A DNA stretch of 64,000 bases from Camarhynchus parvulus (taxonomy: Eukaryota; Chordata; Aves; Passeriformes; Thraupidae). The position numbers and the translations under genes are program-made. Shown here one piece after another: positions 50,701-61,153 of this stretch (position 1 is the stretch's first letter; each line of letters opens with the position of its first letter). Under the pieces are notes generated by a model, which saw nothing but the letters and a program-made list of their open reading frames with translations, was not told the DNA's origin and ran no database searches. The stretch spans positions 29,013,493 through 29,077,492 of the forward strand of contig NC_044573.1 of the NCBI RefSeq assembly GCF_901933205.1, read 5' to 3'.

Positions 50701-53700
50701 TATACCCTACTACATTGTTTAGGGACTTTTTGAAGTTGTGCTACTGATCTCAGTGTTAATTTAATCAGAATACTTTATTTTCACAATTTTGTCAACAGTG
50801 CCTAAATGTTCTGTTATTTTGTGTGTATGGAGGGTAGGGAGTCACCGAAGATGAAAGGATTAAAAGTGTTCATTGCTATTGTGCAGAAGAGATCTCTTGC
50901 AGCCACTGACAAGGAGAAGGTGCACTTGTTTTTCTCATGGCAGCTTGTCTTTGTATGGCATATATGACTGTGTGTGGCAGAGATATGTAACAGGTGGTAT
51001 TTCCTTACAGCAGTAATGAGAAAATCTCCCTGCTTCTATTTGGACCTTTTCCTTCAAGGATAATTATTTTTCTAGAATATGCAATTATGAAATAAGGTAA
51101 GTTACAGCTAGAAAATAGGCCACAAGTAGCTCCAAAGAATAGTATATTTCCTTCAGAAAGGATGGTTGTTATAATAGTAGTCATTGGTCAGACACTAGCA
51201 CCTAGTGATTGGTGAAGGGTAGTAAACAAAGATTGTAGATCATGAATGCTCCAGCTGGTGAAGTTAAAGACTTCTAATTTATAGGAAATCCAAATCCTAG
51301 TCTTCAAGTCTGAAATAATAGTTTACAGTCTGTGTTATTTTTAAATAACTAAGCAAACACTAAATAGGTGTGAATAAGTGAGTTGTTTACTGGATTCACA
51401 AGTGCCCTGAATAATGCTGGGCACCATAAATATTATCACTCAACATGACAGTAACAGACACTTGTAAATAGCAATGAAATCACTGCTGATACAAGAGCAG
51501 GAAACATGCTGAAAATTTTCAGTGGGACAATAAAATAAAATCAATAGAATTTTATTTTGAAATAACTAATTATGTTATTCACATGTTATTAAATCATTTA
51601 TTTATTAAAAAAACCTTGCAACACAATATTTTGTGTTTAAATGGAGCTTTATTTTTTCATGCAGTATGGAGTATCTAGGATATGTATGTACAAAATAAGT
51701 TTCAAGATTGATCTTTATGAAAGAAGCTAGTCTAGAGATTAGGAAGGCAGTAGACCAATGCAAAATGTGGGACCAGGCTGTGAATTGGTCTAATTGTTTC
51801 AGTTTCTTTACCTGAAAAATGGAAGTAGAATTTATTGCTTTATGACACATCAGTGCTATCAAGACTATGTATCATTGAGTGTCTTTCATGATCAAGTTTC
51901 GGATTCTAATCTAATTTATTATCTGCTTCTTGTGGCATTCAGACCAAAATTTTAGTCAGAGGCTAGTTTGCATAATGTAATTTAGTGCTGTGTCCATTTT
52001 TGCATGGACAGAAAATAGTAAATAGTGTGTGACACTTTTTTCTACTTATTAGATTTAATGCTATCAAGTTATTCAAGTTTATTACATTAATAATTTCATT
52101 TATTAAGTTATTTGAAATATTTTATCTGAACTCATTCAATTTAACAATTTATAAGGATGAATTTATTCAATTCAAAGAAACTGAGTTTTAATAATATAAT
52201 TGCAACTTTGAAACAGGTATTTGGGGTCACATGCTCTGGAAAATGTCACATTTTAAAACTAGGTACTGAATATTTCCTAATAATTGTGATTTTTAGAATC
52301 CTCCAATTACATTTATGTATGGTGATTCAATTATACTAAAGAATAACTGTGTTGTGTTTAAGGTTATTTTAAAACACAAAAGTTGATGGATAATTTGTAA
52401 ATTAGGAATAAAGCATGCTGGGATAGTCATAATTACCTGTAAAGTTACATAGTGTATACTAGTGCAGAATGAGTTATAGTAAGATAATAAATTTTTCTCT
52501 GCAGAGTAATATTAATGAGTGCTTTAAGGTTTTACTGTACATGGGCATTATTTGCACTACATTGCTTATCAAGAAAATATGTTCTGTAAACTAAAACTCT
52601 ACCTACATGAGTCACAATTATTATGTGTAAAAGTATTTAATTAATAAAATATGTTTTGTTTATTTTTTAATATTTTAGTCTGGAGATTCAAAACTTAAAA
52701 ATTTCTAGTGTCATTCTGATCTAAAAATGGAGTAAAAGTTGCAGGAATAGATGATTGCATGATTAACTATATTTCAATTACTTGATTAATTTTCTTAAAA
52801 GATAAAGTAGAAGTTACTTATAAGTAAATAATATTTTAAAATACATCAGGTGTTTATCATCTAATATATTTTTTGGATAATTTTATGTGCTTAAAACCTC
52901 TTAATATTTTAGTGACAGTAAGCAAAATACAAAATAATAACTTTAAGTTTGCTTGAAAGCCTGTATTTAATGAGAATATTAAAAAATTTGTTTTTTGTAC
53001 TTTAAAGGTGACATATTATATATAATTTTCTGTTGAACCCCACAGTGGATCATCTAAGCTTTGAGCACTATAAAAAGCTAAAGGCTTTTTATGGCTCCAA
53101 ACCCTATGTTCTTGGGTAAATATTAGCAGTCAGTGCTGATACTTTCCTAAGTATTTCAGATGGGCAGGAAGAGTATTGAAGAAATGTGTCATTTTAGAAG
53201 AATAAGCTAAATTATTAGTTAACCTCATAAAAATGTGCAGATTGTTCTGGAATAGTATTGCTATCCATATTCTTGCAAAAAAAAGGGATGTAATTTGAAT
53301 GAAAGGTATGTACTTCTGACCAGCAAACTCTGCATTCTTTCTTTATGCTACTAGCTCAGTGTAAGGACTATGCACTGTTTGTATTCAGGTGATAGAAGTT
53401 GTGAAAGGCTTGTGGATACATGACAGGCTTGTTGATAGTACTTGAAAAATGAGACATTGAAACTGTATTTAATACTTAAGGCAAAAGGAATAATAAACAT
53501 TTTTAAAATTGTCCATTACATCTAAACACTACATGATTAGACTTGGAGTCTCAGCTCCTGAAGTCAAGGTTTTGTGTGTAACCATATTTTGTGTATTCTG
53601 TAGACTATGAGATTTTCATCTTAGCACTGCTTACTCATTTCATCTGAGTCTGTCAGATGAGAAAGGGAGAGGCTCTCACAAAAACAGTGATTACCTTTCT

Positions 53701-56700
53701 GGAAATAAATTCCTAACAAATGCATGAATATGGGCCATATAGCTGCACATTTATATATCTGTATGTATACATATACAGATTCCTACACAGGACTATGAAG
53801 AAATTAATATTGACAATCTAGTTCTGTTTATACCTGTAGAGAATTCCATGTTTCTACAGGGAAATTATGATTGTTTTCAACATATAAAGGTATGAAATTA
53901 TTGGTATAAAATAAGGCTGGTAGAACGCTATTTAAATACTTACTGCCACCTTATGTTTTCATAAAAGTTTTGCAGGTGTTCAAATCAGGAATACGTTTCT
54001 AAAGCTCTTAATTTGCTGTGCATTTGTGAATGAGCTTTTTATCCCCAACAGGTTCTTGATTGTAGTGTATATGTGACGAAATGTTACTGAATTTCACTTT
54101 AATTGCAACCTATCAGAAAAGTTCTTAACGTGTTCTTATTTATCCAGAAATAAGGAATTTTTTGACATCATATATAGCACAAATGTAAAAACTGAAGTTA
54201 GAGAACCATTAGTCAAGAATGACTAGGTTAATTCATAGGTAACCAATAAGTTACTGCTTTACCTCTCTGATGGCATGTGAAGGCAAACTACAGTTAGTGC
54301 TGTTTTGCCCTTAGAATGACAGTCTAAGCTGCAGTAATTGAGGAGCTATGTGTCAGGGAGCTCAGACAACCATTACTCCACAGTGATGTGGCCAGGGGAA
54401 ATAAAATCTAAATTTCAAGTCATCCAAAGGCGTTCCCCATTTTTGTGTGAAGATTGTTTAAAGTCCTCTTTGAGAGGGAAATGTTTAATTTTTAGTATGA
54501 TGCAGTCTTACTTTAAGGAAACCACACTTTAAGCTCAGAGCCAATTAACTTCAAACATCAGCAATGATGTCTATATCAATAATATGTTAGTAACATGCAG
54601 AACTGTTATGTTCCATTGGGTCAGTGTGAAATAATTTCCCTTTGAAACAAAACCTGTTACTGCATATTGGTAAATTACCTCAAATGAGTTTGTACTCTTC
54701 TGTTTCTCTACTGCCCTCCAAGGGCTTTAAGAGTTACCAAATTGCTGACATGGAAAGCTAAAACAACTACTAAAATAATTCCCGTTTTCCTTAACAAAGA
54801 AGGATAAAAATAAAATAAGGCTAAAGGAATAATTTTAAACATATAGGAAATATATTTTATTCAGTCTGATATTTTGATGCAAATAAACCTAATTATCTCC
54901 TCCAGTCTCAACAGTGTTAATGTCAGCCCCTTTTAATGGCTGTACCAACTGTGTAATTTGGAAACTGACCACTGAGCACCAACTGTAAACCTATGAGAAC
55001 TATATTTCCAGTGTTCTGAGAATTATCAGTGTTTTAAAACTTCTGAGGCTAATAATATTATTAGTTAACTTTTTTTAATATGAAATACATTCTTTCAAAA
55101 TTAAGACTGTTCATTGTGTTACTACTGAATACCAAAGGTTAAGAGAATACAAAGTTTTATTAGGTTAGACTTTGGTAATGAGGAGACAGCTAAAAACTGT
55201 TTTGAATAATTTCTTCGAAGATTATGATATTTTTAATTACAGTTCAAACAAATTACACTTAAAATCCATACAATAACTTCAGCATGCAAGATATATTGGT
55301 TATTCACATCCATGTTTTGTGTTGATTTTTTTCCTGAAAGAGCATGAAGTCCAGTGAAGCTTTTTTAAGCTAACTTTTCTACAAACATTTGAGTGAATGT
55401 CAAAATTTATTTAACAATTTTTTGTGAGTGATATTATTGAAATTGCCTACAAATTCTAACATATTTTGTATGTTTTGTTCGTACATGAATCACTGATCTC
55501 ACTGGTTCAGTTTTGATTCCTTGTTCTACATGGTGGGGTGGAGTGAGAGAGAGTGCACAGCTTTTTCCAGATGCCAGTGAGAAAGGTTTAGCAACAAATG
55601 GCTTGATGGGGTAACTGCTTTGGTAAGACAGAATAAGAGGAGGAAGATAGGTGGCAAGTAAGTCTTGCATCCCATCATGTGCTGGGTGCCCTGCATCCAC
55701 GCTGTGTTGGACAGAGCCTGAATGATTTCCCCATGGTGCACTGCACAAGAACGGTACAGGTCCTGGCCATGCAGAGAAGGTCTCCCTTTTGCTCTTTTGA
55801 GCCTTTGTATGATTTTCTTACAAGTAAACAGCTTCATTCTAGAAGGTGTTCTCCTGAGAACTCAGTGAATTTATCTGGCAGCCAAGGGATCTATGCAGCA
55901 CAACTTGGACCTGAATGCCCTGCTGTGTGCACCGCAGCTCACAGGCTGTGCCTGCTCAGGTTCACTGTTACATGAATCATTAACCCCTAAATATGTAAGT
56001 CTCCAGTCGTGTCCATAACATCCAGAACAGCTAAACTGTGTTTTTGTTGTCTCAAAACAGAATCCATTGGAGACAGTGGGAAGGATTTCCTATCACAATA
56101 TGATGTGTCAAGCAAACAGTCTGCCTGAGCCCTTACTCATCTCATAGTTCTGCCATGCCTCATAAGGGAGATTATGCTCTCAATCTCTACTTGGATGGTG
56201 TCCTGGTTCAGGGCAAATTCGGGAGCGAGCCCCCAAAGGGGTTCCTCTAGAGAGCAGATTCAATCTCCCTCTCCCCCCAGCTAGTTTGGGAAAAATACCT
56301 CCTTGGAGAAAAGTGGAAAAACTGTTTATTAAATAATAAAACCTAAACAATATTAAATAATAAAACTTCTTGCCACTCCAGAAGAGACAAACTCGGAAAG
56401 TCCCCTCCATGGACTGTAGCTCGACTCAGTCTCTTATCAGTCCCTCTGGTGCTGGAAATGTTGCGGGCCAGGCCCAGCCCAGTGGGCCACAGATGCAAGC
56501 TGCTGGTGCTCTGCTGGGTGTTCAGTCCAGAGCAGGTTTAAACAGGTCCAAAGAAAAGGAAAAAAAAGTTCAGGGAACTTCTTTGCCTCAGCTAGCTGAA
56601 ACTAACTAAAAACCAAGGAGAGCTCTGTCCTGTTGTCTGTCCGTCCACAGACAACACAGTCCAGGAGCAGGAGTGTGGAGTAGTGAGTGCAGTGTCTGAA

Positions 56701-59419
56701 AACAAAACTCCACACTTCTTCTCTCCCCACTTCACTCTTGAAACAAGTCTTAAAGGTGCAAAACTTATTATTCAGCATAAACAGAAGAGATGACTGGGGA
56801 TAAAAGCATCATATAGTCAACCCAGGACAGATGGAAAATCAAATCTGTGTGCTCTTGTGGTGGTGGTAGCTGAATAACTTTGTGACCTCGCCTCTTGAAT
56901 AAGTGTTGACTTTGTCCTCTGTTGTGTTATTCAGGTATTCATGATCTTTTGAAAGATCATTTTTTTGAGATGATGCATAAGATGATTATCCTGACAATTC
57001 TTTCTTAAAAGCTAAAGTTGCTTGCAGTTTTAAGAAACATTACCTATATGTATCCATTAATTTATTCTGTTCTTCTGAACAGACTCAAAGATACATGCTT
57101 GCTGCTTTTCTCTTTTTACTTTATCCTAAATTTAATTTTGGCTCTCTGTCTCCTCACAATGACCCAGCATCACTATATCCTGCTCATGTATTAGCATAGG
57201 TCTTGCGTATCTTCACATGTTGTTTTTTGCATCATTATTATCAATTTTTAAATGTTTATAAAGTTTTAAAGATTATTTTAAATTTCCTCAATTCTAAGTC
57301 CTAGAGATAGATATAATAATAGGAGGCTTGACTTTTAAAATGGTAATTCATTTTCCAAAATATATTAAGGGGATTTATAGTACACAAATTAATTATTATT
57401 ATTTAGACTACACAAATGAATGAGGTAGTATTAATTAATCAAAGGAAGTGTTAAGGTCAATGTTTGCTGGTAACAGGAATTTAATAAATGAAAGCATTCA
57501 GTGTGCAAGGCTCTCCTGCATTGGTGGCAGCTCAGTTGATGCAGGAAAGGGCACAAGTTAATAAGAGTATACTGCAATCAGAACTGCTCTGGGCTTTAGT
57601 GTGTGATGTATATGCAGATGCAGACAGAATACGATCTGACATTATCAAAAGTTTGATATGCAAGGCCAGACTTATACTTTGGAGTTTGTTTTGAATGGGG
57701 AAGCTGCATTTTGTGAATAAATGAGAAATGTCTTATACCACCACACAAAAAAAAGGCTAAGGTGGGAGGCAATCATACTTGGAAGAGCAATTGTTATGAT
57801 TACCAAGGAAGATTTGTGTGTATTTTACATGCAATTTTTCGTGAAAAGAGTTCATTGCAATGCGTTTAAATTATTTCTCTATATTAATTTGAATATTTTG
57901 ACCATCAGACTATCAGACTACTCCCACAATGTCTGAGAGTAATACTATGGAATGCTGCTTTGATGCTTGATTTCATTCTCAGTTTAGGGTGGGGTGAGGG
58001 GAAAGGAAAGTAAAGCAGAACAAAACCCGATCTCTGGTTTTGAAGCAACTTGGAGTAATTAACCTGCAAGAACTACTTACTGATAAAAACTCAAGCCCCA
58101 TACTCCCTCTTGTGGTTTATCTTGAAGAACATGAAAAATATTTATATACATATATGTACACATATAGGTATATTGTACAATTGTATATTGTACAGTATAC
58201 AATTCATATACATATGTATCTATGCATATAGTGTATATGTCTAGATAGAAAATATTGTCTATACTTACACAGAAAATAAAGTTTTAGTTTAAATAAAAAC
58301 AACTCCCAACTTTTAAAAATGCTCTAATTTGTTTTAAATAGTATCAGAACATGTAATTCACTCTGAAAGACATGTTATTTATCTTCAGATTTAGTGTACT
58401 TCCGTTTTAACAGATTCTTCTCTGAGTTTTCCAAATCCAGTGAGGCAACTACTTGGCCTCCATGTTGGATACTACAGAATGTCCCAGCTGAGGAGACACT
58501 AATGTCTACTCAGTAATAACACTAAGGTTTGACTCTCATTAACCATTTCAAAAGAAAAAAAAATCTTATGTTGAAGGACTAATCAAAGAAGTGGAAAGGA
58601 TTTTCAGTAATATTTAGCAGCTCTTTAGGAACTTTTGCCATATCCTTGATACTTGCATCCAATTCCTTTCTGGCGGCTTCAGTCTTACAGATGTGTAACT
58701 AAGAACATTTCTAACAGGGGGAATAAATAAAATCATTGTAAGCTTGCTTTTAATTTAAGGAGGGGATAATTTACAGTTGTAGTTACTACCATTTAAGAAA
58801 AATGAAAAGAGAAATAGTCTTGACAAATGTTTCTAAAGTTATTAGAAACATGTTGACTACAGCTGTGTTGATTCTGAAGTATTCCATGTATATTTGTATG
58901 TCAAAATAATGGTATGCTTTATGTATCCTCTATACTTGGTAATGGCAAACGAACCCTTACATATTATTTGTTTGTGATGAATCATCTAATCTCTTACTCT
59001 TGAAATTTTAATATCTCAATAAATAAAAATACCAAAGCTTTCTCTAAAATGTACAGTTTTCTTAGATTCCTTTTCTATGTGTAGTTTCATAATAAAGGAA
59101 TAAAAAGGAGGTGACAGTAAAAAAAGAAATCAACATTTCCTTTAATGTGTATTATTTATTTTTCACATTCTTTCATTATGGTTTGACTTGGGTTTTAGAT
59201 TTCACCTTTTAAGTGTGATCAGAATTAAAGTATGAAACAGCATTGCATTAAAACTCTAGTTTTCACTACTGTTTTTATTTTGCATGTAGAAAAGTGACAG
59301 TAATGGAAGACTCTGATCAAAACATTCATCTGAAAAACTTGTCTCTTCAGCAAGCAACCAATGAAGAGGAAGCCTTAAACCTACTCTTCTTGGGGGACAC
59401 CAACAGAATGATTGCTGAG
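32707..59419 (+). CDS. KIF6: KIF6, kinesin family member 6 (N-terminal half of motor domain; continues past window)
   Basis: Six exons splice in frame to 212 codons: 32707-32772, 33609-33715, 35701-35775, 47847-47994, 50542-50651, 59290-59419. All introns are GT-AG. The product starts [14 protein letters not shown], the usual first strand of a kinesin motor domain, and carries the P-loop GQTGSGKT at residues 96-103, which binds ATP. It then has the central strand motif YLEIYNE and ends in [12 protein letters not shown], a few residues before switch I. Word-for-word similarity to vertebrate KIF6 (for example [28 protein letters not shown]) makes the identity secure against its relative KIF9. 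Kinesins couple ATP hydrolysis to microtubules. KIF6 is linked to ciliary function in ependymal cells and to spinal straightness in fish and mammals (established). The full vertebrate protein is about 800 residues, so three quarters of it lies to the right of the window. No stop, frameshift or missing catalytic residue is seen. Confidence 0.96.
32773..33608 (+). other. KIF6 intron 1
   Basis: 836 bases, the shortest intron seen here. Its first 190 bases belong to the CpG island. The open frame at 33016-33351 shows no kinesin similarity and no splice framing. Confidence 0.9.
33609..33715 (+). CDS. KIF6: KIF6 coding exon 2
   Basis: 107 bases, residues 23-57 plus two bases of Lys58. The acceptor is TTTATTAG|AGTTAT and the donor TTCAA|GTGAGT. 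It encodes [15 protein letters not shown] and then [18 protein letters not shown], which is typical KIF6. The Lys58 codon is split by the intron. Confidence 0.94.
34400..34496. repeat. 97-bp segment with imperfect terminal inverted repeats and two internal hairpins
   Basis: The ends CAGACTGATGTAG (34400-34412) and, in reverse complement, CAGACTAAGGTAG (34484-34496) match at 11 of 13 positions. Inside, 34404-34411 pairs perfectly with 34416-34423 around a 4-base loop. A second hairpin pairs 34437-34442 and 34447-34450 with 34457-34466. CTAAGGTA at 34424-34431 is also a perfect complement of TACCTTAG at 34485-34492. No clear target duplication flanks it. It could be a tiny DNA-transposon derivative, a structured intronic RNA, or coincidence. 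Confidence 0.35.
34826..35230 (+). mobile_element. CR1 LINE with internal deletions
   Basis: Sense-orientation CR1 pieces lie in order: GTGGATGACAACTTCCTAAC near 34841, then the endonuclease-domain segment with AAAAAGCAGGATCACAACCC near 34990-35010, then GATTTTCAAGGATCACCTTC near 35104, and finally the CR1 3' end (GGTCCCTTCCAACCTCAGGA) with the terminal ATTCTGATTCTG repeat at about 35214-35227. The jump from internal sequence to the 3' end near 35180 removes most of the reverse transcriptase region. The open frame at 34894-35106 is a fragment of the CR1 ORF, not a KIF6 exon. Confidence 0.82.
35701..35775 (+). CDS. KIF6: KIF6 coding exon 3
   Basis: 75 bases completing Lys58 and encoding residues 59-82 ([24 protein letters not shown] with first bases of Cys83). 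Acceptor ATATTTTCAG|A, donor GAATG|GTATGT. The motif F-x-x-I/V-F-D is conserved across kinesin motors. The frame stays open past the donor to 35884 but loses all kinesin similarity, so the exon end is well fixed. Confidence 0.94.
38116..38134. repeat. poly(T) run, 19 bases
   Basis: An uninterrupted run of 19 T residues in KIF6 intron 3, followed by a further T-rich stretch. It lies mid-intron, far from the acceptor, so it is not the polypyrimidine tract of exon 4. Confidence 0.9.
40240..40640 (-). mobile_element. old CR1 LINE 3' fragment
   Basis: Reverse-complement CR1 pattern at moderate to high divergence: GATCTCTGTAGGTCATCTGG at 40244, GGGAACCTATTCCAAGGCTT near 40370, CTCTCACTGTGAAGAATATT near 40395 and TCCTTATACCCACTTGGACT near 40416. 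It is antisense to KIF6. The right boundary is vague. The open frame at 40330-40557 lies inside the element. Confidence 0.75.
46125..46510 (-). mobile_element. ancient CR1/L3-type relic
   Basis: The order of motifs matches old reptile-type CR1/L3 elements in antisense: AGCATCAGACCAAGGTTCCA, then CATCTAGTGCACTATGTTGT at 46154, a long degraded middle, then AGAGTTGCACAGCTTAACTA near 46391 and TTTCCTCTCGCTAGGTTTGA near 46430. Divergence is high, consistent with an insertion that predates birds. Confidence 0.55.
46941..46960. repeat. perfect 9-bp-arm palindrome with 2-base centre
   Basis: CATTTTGTT, two bases TG, then AACAAAATG. A hairpin of this size is expected by chance about once in a window this long, so no function is claimed. 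Confidence 0.85.
47847..47994 (+). CDS. KIF6: KIF6 coding exon 4 (P-loop exon)
   Basis: 148 bases completing Cys83 and encoding residues 84-132. Acceptor TTGTATAG|T, donor CAGAAG|GTATGG, phase 0 at the end. It carries [19 protein letters not shown]. Gly-Gln-Thr-Gly-Ser-Gly-Lys-Thr at residues 96-103 is the nucleotide-binding P-loop, with Lys102 and Thr103 contacting phosphate and magnesium in the family. It then runs through [14 protein letters not shown], the helix-2 region. All key residues are intact. Confidence 0.97.
47995..50541 (+). other. KIF6 intron 4
   Basis: 2,547 bases, AT-rich, with no named repeat recognised. A short GTGTGT tract lies near 50306-50317. The acceptor is TTCTTATCCAG at 50531-50541. 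Confidence 0.88.
50542..50651 (+). CDS. KIF6: KIF6 coding exon 5
   Basis: 110 bases, residues 133-168 plus two bases of Pro169. It encodes [20 protein letters not shown] and then [17 protein letters not shown]. The YLEIYNE-x2-YDLL motif is the conserved central strand and loop of kinesin motors. The donor is GCC|GTAAGT, an ideal match. Confidence 0.97.
55482..55979. repeat. 11-bp direct repeats bracketing a GC-richer insert-like segment
   Basis: TACATGAATCA occurs at 55482-55492 and again at 55969-55979. The 476 bases between are clearly richer in GC than the intron around them and carry open frames on both strands (for example 55526-55837 minus). This looks like an insertion flanked by a target-site duplication of LINE-like length. 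No poly(A) tail, CR1 3' end or LTR terminus is visible, and I do not recognise the inserted sequence. Confidence 0.4.
56199..56829 (-). mobile_element. solo LTR of an endogenous retrovirus, with target-site duplication
   Basis: The 631-bp unit starts TGTCCTGGTT and ends AACCCAGGACA, so the termini are inverted repeats with the canonical TG...CA ends. It is flanked on both sides by GATGG (56194-56198 and 56830-56834), a perfect 5-bp target duplication. The minus-strand reading is favoured: in that orientation it begins TGTCCTGGGTTGACTATATG and holds a poly(A) signal AATAAA (complement of 56325-56330) toward its 3' side. A single LTR without internal genes is the usual product of recombination between two LTRs. 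Five-base duplications suit ERVL-type and some ERVK-type families. It is antisense to KIF6 in intron 5. The open frames inside are not genes. Confidence 0.9.
58139..58245. repeat. AT-rich palindromic microsatellite-like tract
   Basis: About 105 bases of degenerate TATACA/TGTATA repeats, including self-complementary stretches such as TTGTACAATTGTA near 58174 and TTGTACAGTATACAA near 58188. The tract can form several alternative hairpins. Such sites are often length-variable. Confidence 0.7.
59290..59419 (+). CDS. KIF6: KIF6 coding exon 6 (last in window)
   Basis: 130 bases completing Pro169 and encoding residues 170-212, from [20 protein letters not shown] to [12 protein letters not shown]. 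Acceptor TGCATGTAG|A, donor GAG|GTGAGA, phase 0. In the family the next exon begins with switch I (N-x2-S-x-R-S-H), which senses the ATP gamma-phosphate. It is not found up to 64000. The frame remains open to 59512 past the donor but without kinesin similarity. Confidence 0.96.
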
Positions 59420-59770
59420 GTGAGATTTGCTGCTCCAATCTTCTTAACACCACCAAAATTAAAATGGTCAAAAACATCTCACCTCCTCTCTCAAATAAAA
59501 TGTATATTTTAGAAGTCCTTGGACATAAATTAGTATCCTCTTTTTGAGTGTATTTCCACGGTGAAATTGAATAAGCATTTCTCTGATGATAGCGTTCTAT
59601 AGTGGATGTGATTGGTGGCTCTTGAAGTCATAACTTATTGAAATTCAAAGTAGAATACAGAAATTCTCATAAACTGTAGACTTACTTTGGCATGTATCAA
59701 CATACATAGACATGTAAAGATAAGAAAATATGTCCTTGCAAAACACTGTCAAACATTCACAGTGAAATTT

Positions 59771-59922
59771 TTCCCTGGAAGTGTTCAACACCAGTTTGGA
59801 TGGGGCCCTGAGCAACCTGTTCTAGTGGAAGTGTCCCTAGTCATGGGGTGGGAGGGGACCGGGTGGTTGGAACAAGATGCTCTTTAAGGTCCCTTCCACC
59901 TCAAACCATTCTATGATTCCAA
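59771..59922 (+). mobile_element. CR1 LINE 3' end fragment
   Basis: Typical CR1 3' end in sense orientation: TTCCCTGGAAGTGTTCAACA, then GATGGGGCCCTGAGCAACCT and CTTTAAGGTCCCTTCCACCT, ending in the hallmark CATTCTATGATTCC. It is 5'-truncated to about 150 bases and fairly well preserved, so a younger insertion than the copies at 40.2 or 46.1 kb. The open frame at 59687-59887 is partly inside it. Confidence 0.92.
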
Positions 59923-60547
59923 GCACTGCTGGATGACCACATACACCTGGACACAGGGGAAGAAGCATTTTATTATAAAACATAAGTAGGTAACACAAAT
60001 ACTTGTTCTTTCTTAAGGATGGCAGTTTCAACAGTTATATTTTGAGAGGTAGGAATATGTTAAGGCAAGAGATAAACATAAGGGCTTCTCATAAACCTGA
60101 GCATTTAGGCAAGGAACTGCTTCATGATATTGAAATAGAAAAATTGGCACTGTGTGGAGGAGAGGAACTTGGCGAAGTGTAATAGAAGTCAAAAGGGTTA
60201 ATCTAGAGATCTAAGAGGATTTATGGCATAAAGCATAACTTCTCTGGAGAACCATATTTTTAGATCTTGAATTATTATAATACTTTCTGACCTCTGAAGA
60301 TTAGAACCCTCTTAAGTAAACTTTAAAGAAAAAGAAGCAAGATTAATAAACCTAAATAGAAAATAAAGTAAAATAAATGCTTAATTAATCTTTTTTAATG
60401 ATGAGTTTGGCTGTGGAAAAACTCAGATGACTGTCATGGATCACATATGAGATGTGTAGCCTCTAAAATTGCAATCTAGTGGTTTAACCCTGCATAACTC
60501 TTCTTTGAAGAGTTGACTGTTTTGAAAATAAGAATTCTTGGGTTGGC

Positions 60548-61153
60548 TGTTGATATTCTCTGCCCCGAGATGCGTAGGATGTCTCTGCTTCAGCCCGTGC
60601 AACTGAAGAGCAAGTCTGGAGTCTTCGCTTTTTGGTCTTGAGGTTGTTTATTAATTCTTGTCTATAAAATTTTCTTTTTGCCCAGCTGAGATCTGCTCAG
60701 CAAGGCAGCCACGAGCACTCTGACCACCCCCGAGGCGGTGTTGTCTCTTTGTCTACAAACTACGTATATCATATTTACACTTAATTCCCAATACCTATCA
60801 CCTATGCTAGACAGTGCACTTCTACTCTAAAGCAATCCCAAAGTGCCAACATCACAGCAGAAAATGGAGATAAGAAGAAGGACTAGAAATGCCCTGATTC
60901 CTTCATCTTGTCCCCATAACCCCCATACCAAAAATCCTAAAATTTACATTTTCACCCTGTGCATATTTTATTATTACGCTATTCAAACCTGCGTGACTTT
61001 CATGTTCTCATACAAAGCTGGCAACTCGCTGCAAGGGTCAAAATCAAATCTCCAGGTGTTCTGGGCAGCATGCCAGGGTCTCCGAGCCCCCCAACGGGGT
61101 TCTCAGAAACTCGACATCCGAAGGGATGTGCTGAGTTCCCACAAAGAATGACA
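60548..61153 (-). mobile_element. LTR of an endogenous retrovirus (second copy, different family)
   Basis: In minus orientation the unit begins TGTCATTCTTTGTGGGAACT and passes through CCCCGTTGGGGGGCTCGGAG and a TATA-like AATAAAATATGC (around 60970). It holds a poly(A) signal AATAAA (complement of TTTATT near 60648) and ends near CAGAGAATATCAACA. This layout of promoter, poly(A) signal and TG...CA ends is that of an LTR of about 600 bp. I see no target duplication, so the left end at 60548 is approximate. No internal retroviral sequence flanks it. It is antisense to KIF6, like the LTR at 56.2 kb, but of unrelated sequence. The open frames at 60843-61159 lie inside it. Confidence 0.68.

Larger units (their letters stand above)
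50652..59289 (+). other. KIF6 intron 5
   Basis: 8,638 bases. It contains a GC-richer 476-base segment bracketed by an 11-bp direct repeat (55482-55979), a complete solo LTR (56199-56829) and an AT-rich palindromic tract (58139-58245). The stretch 50700-55430 is very AT-rich and I see nothing else in it. Confidence 0.88.
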
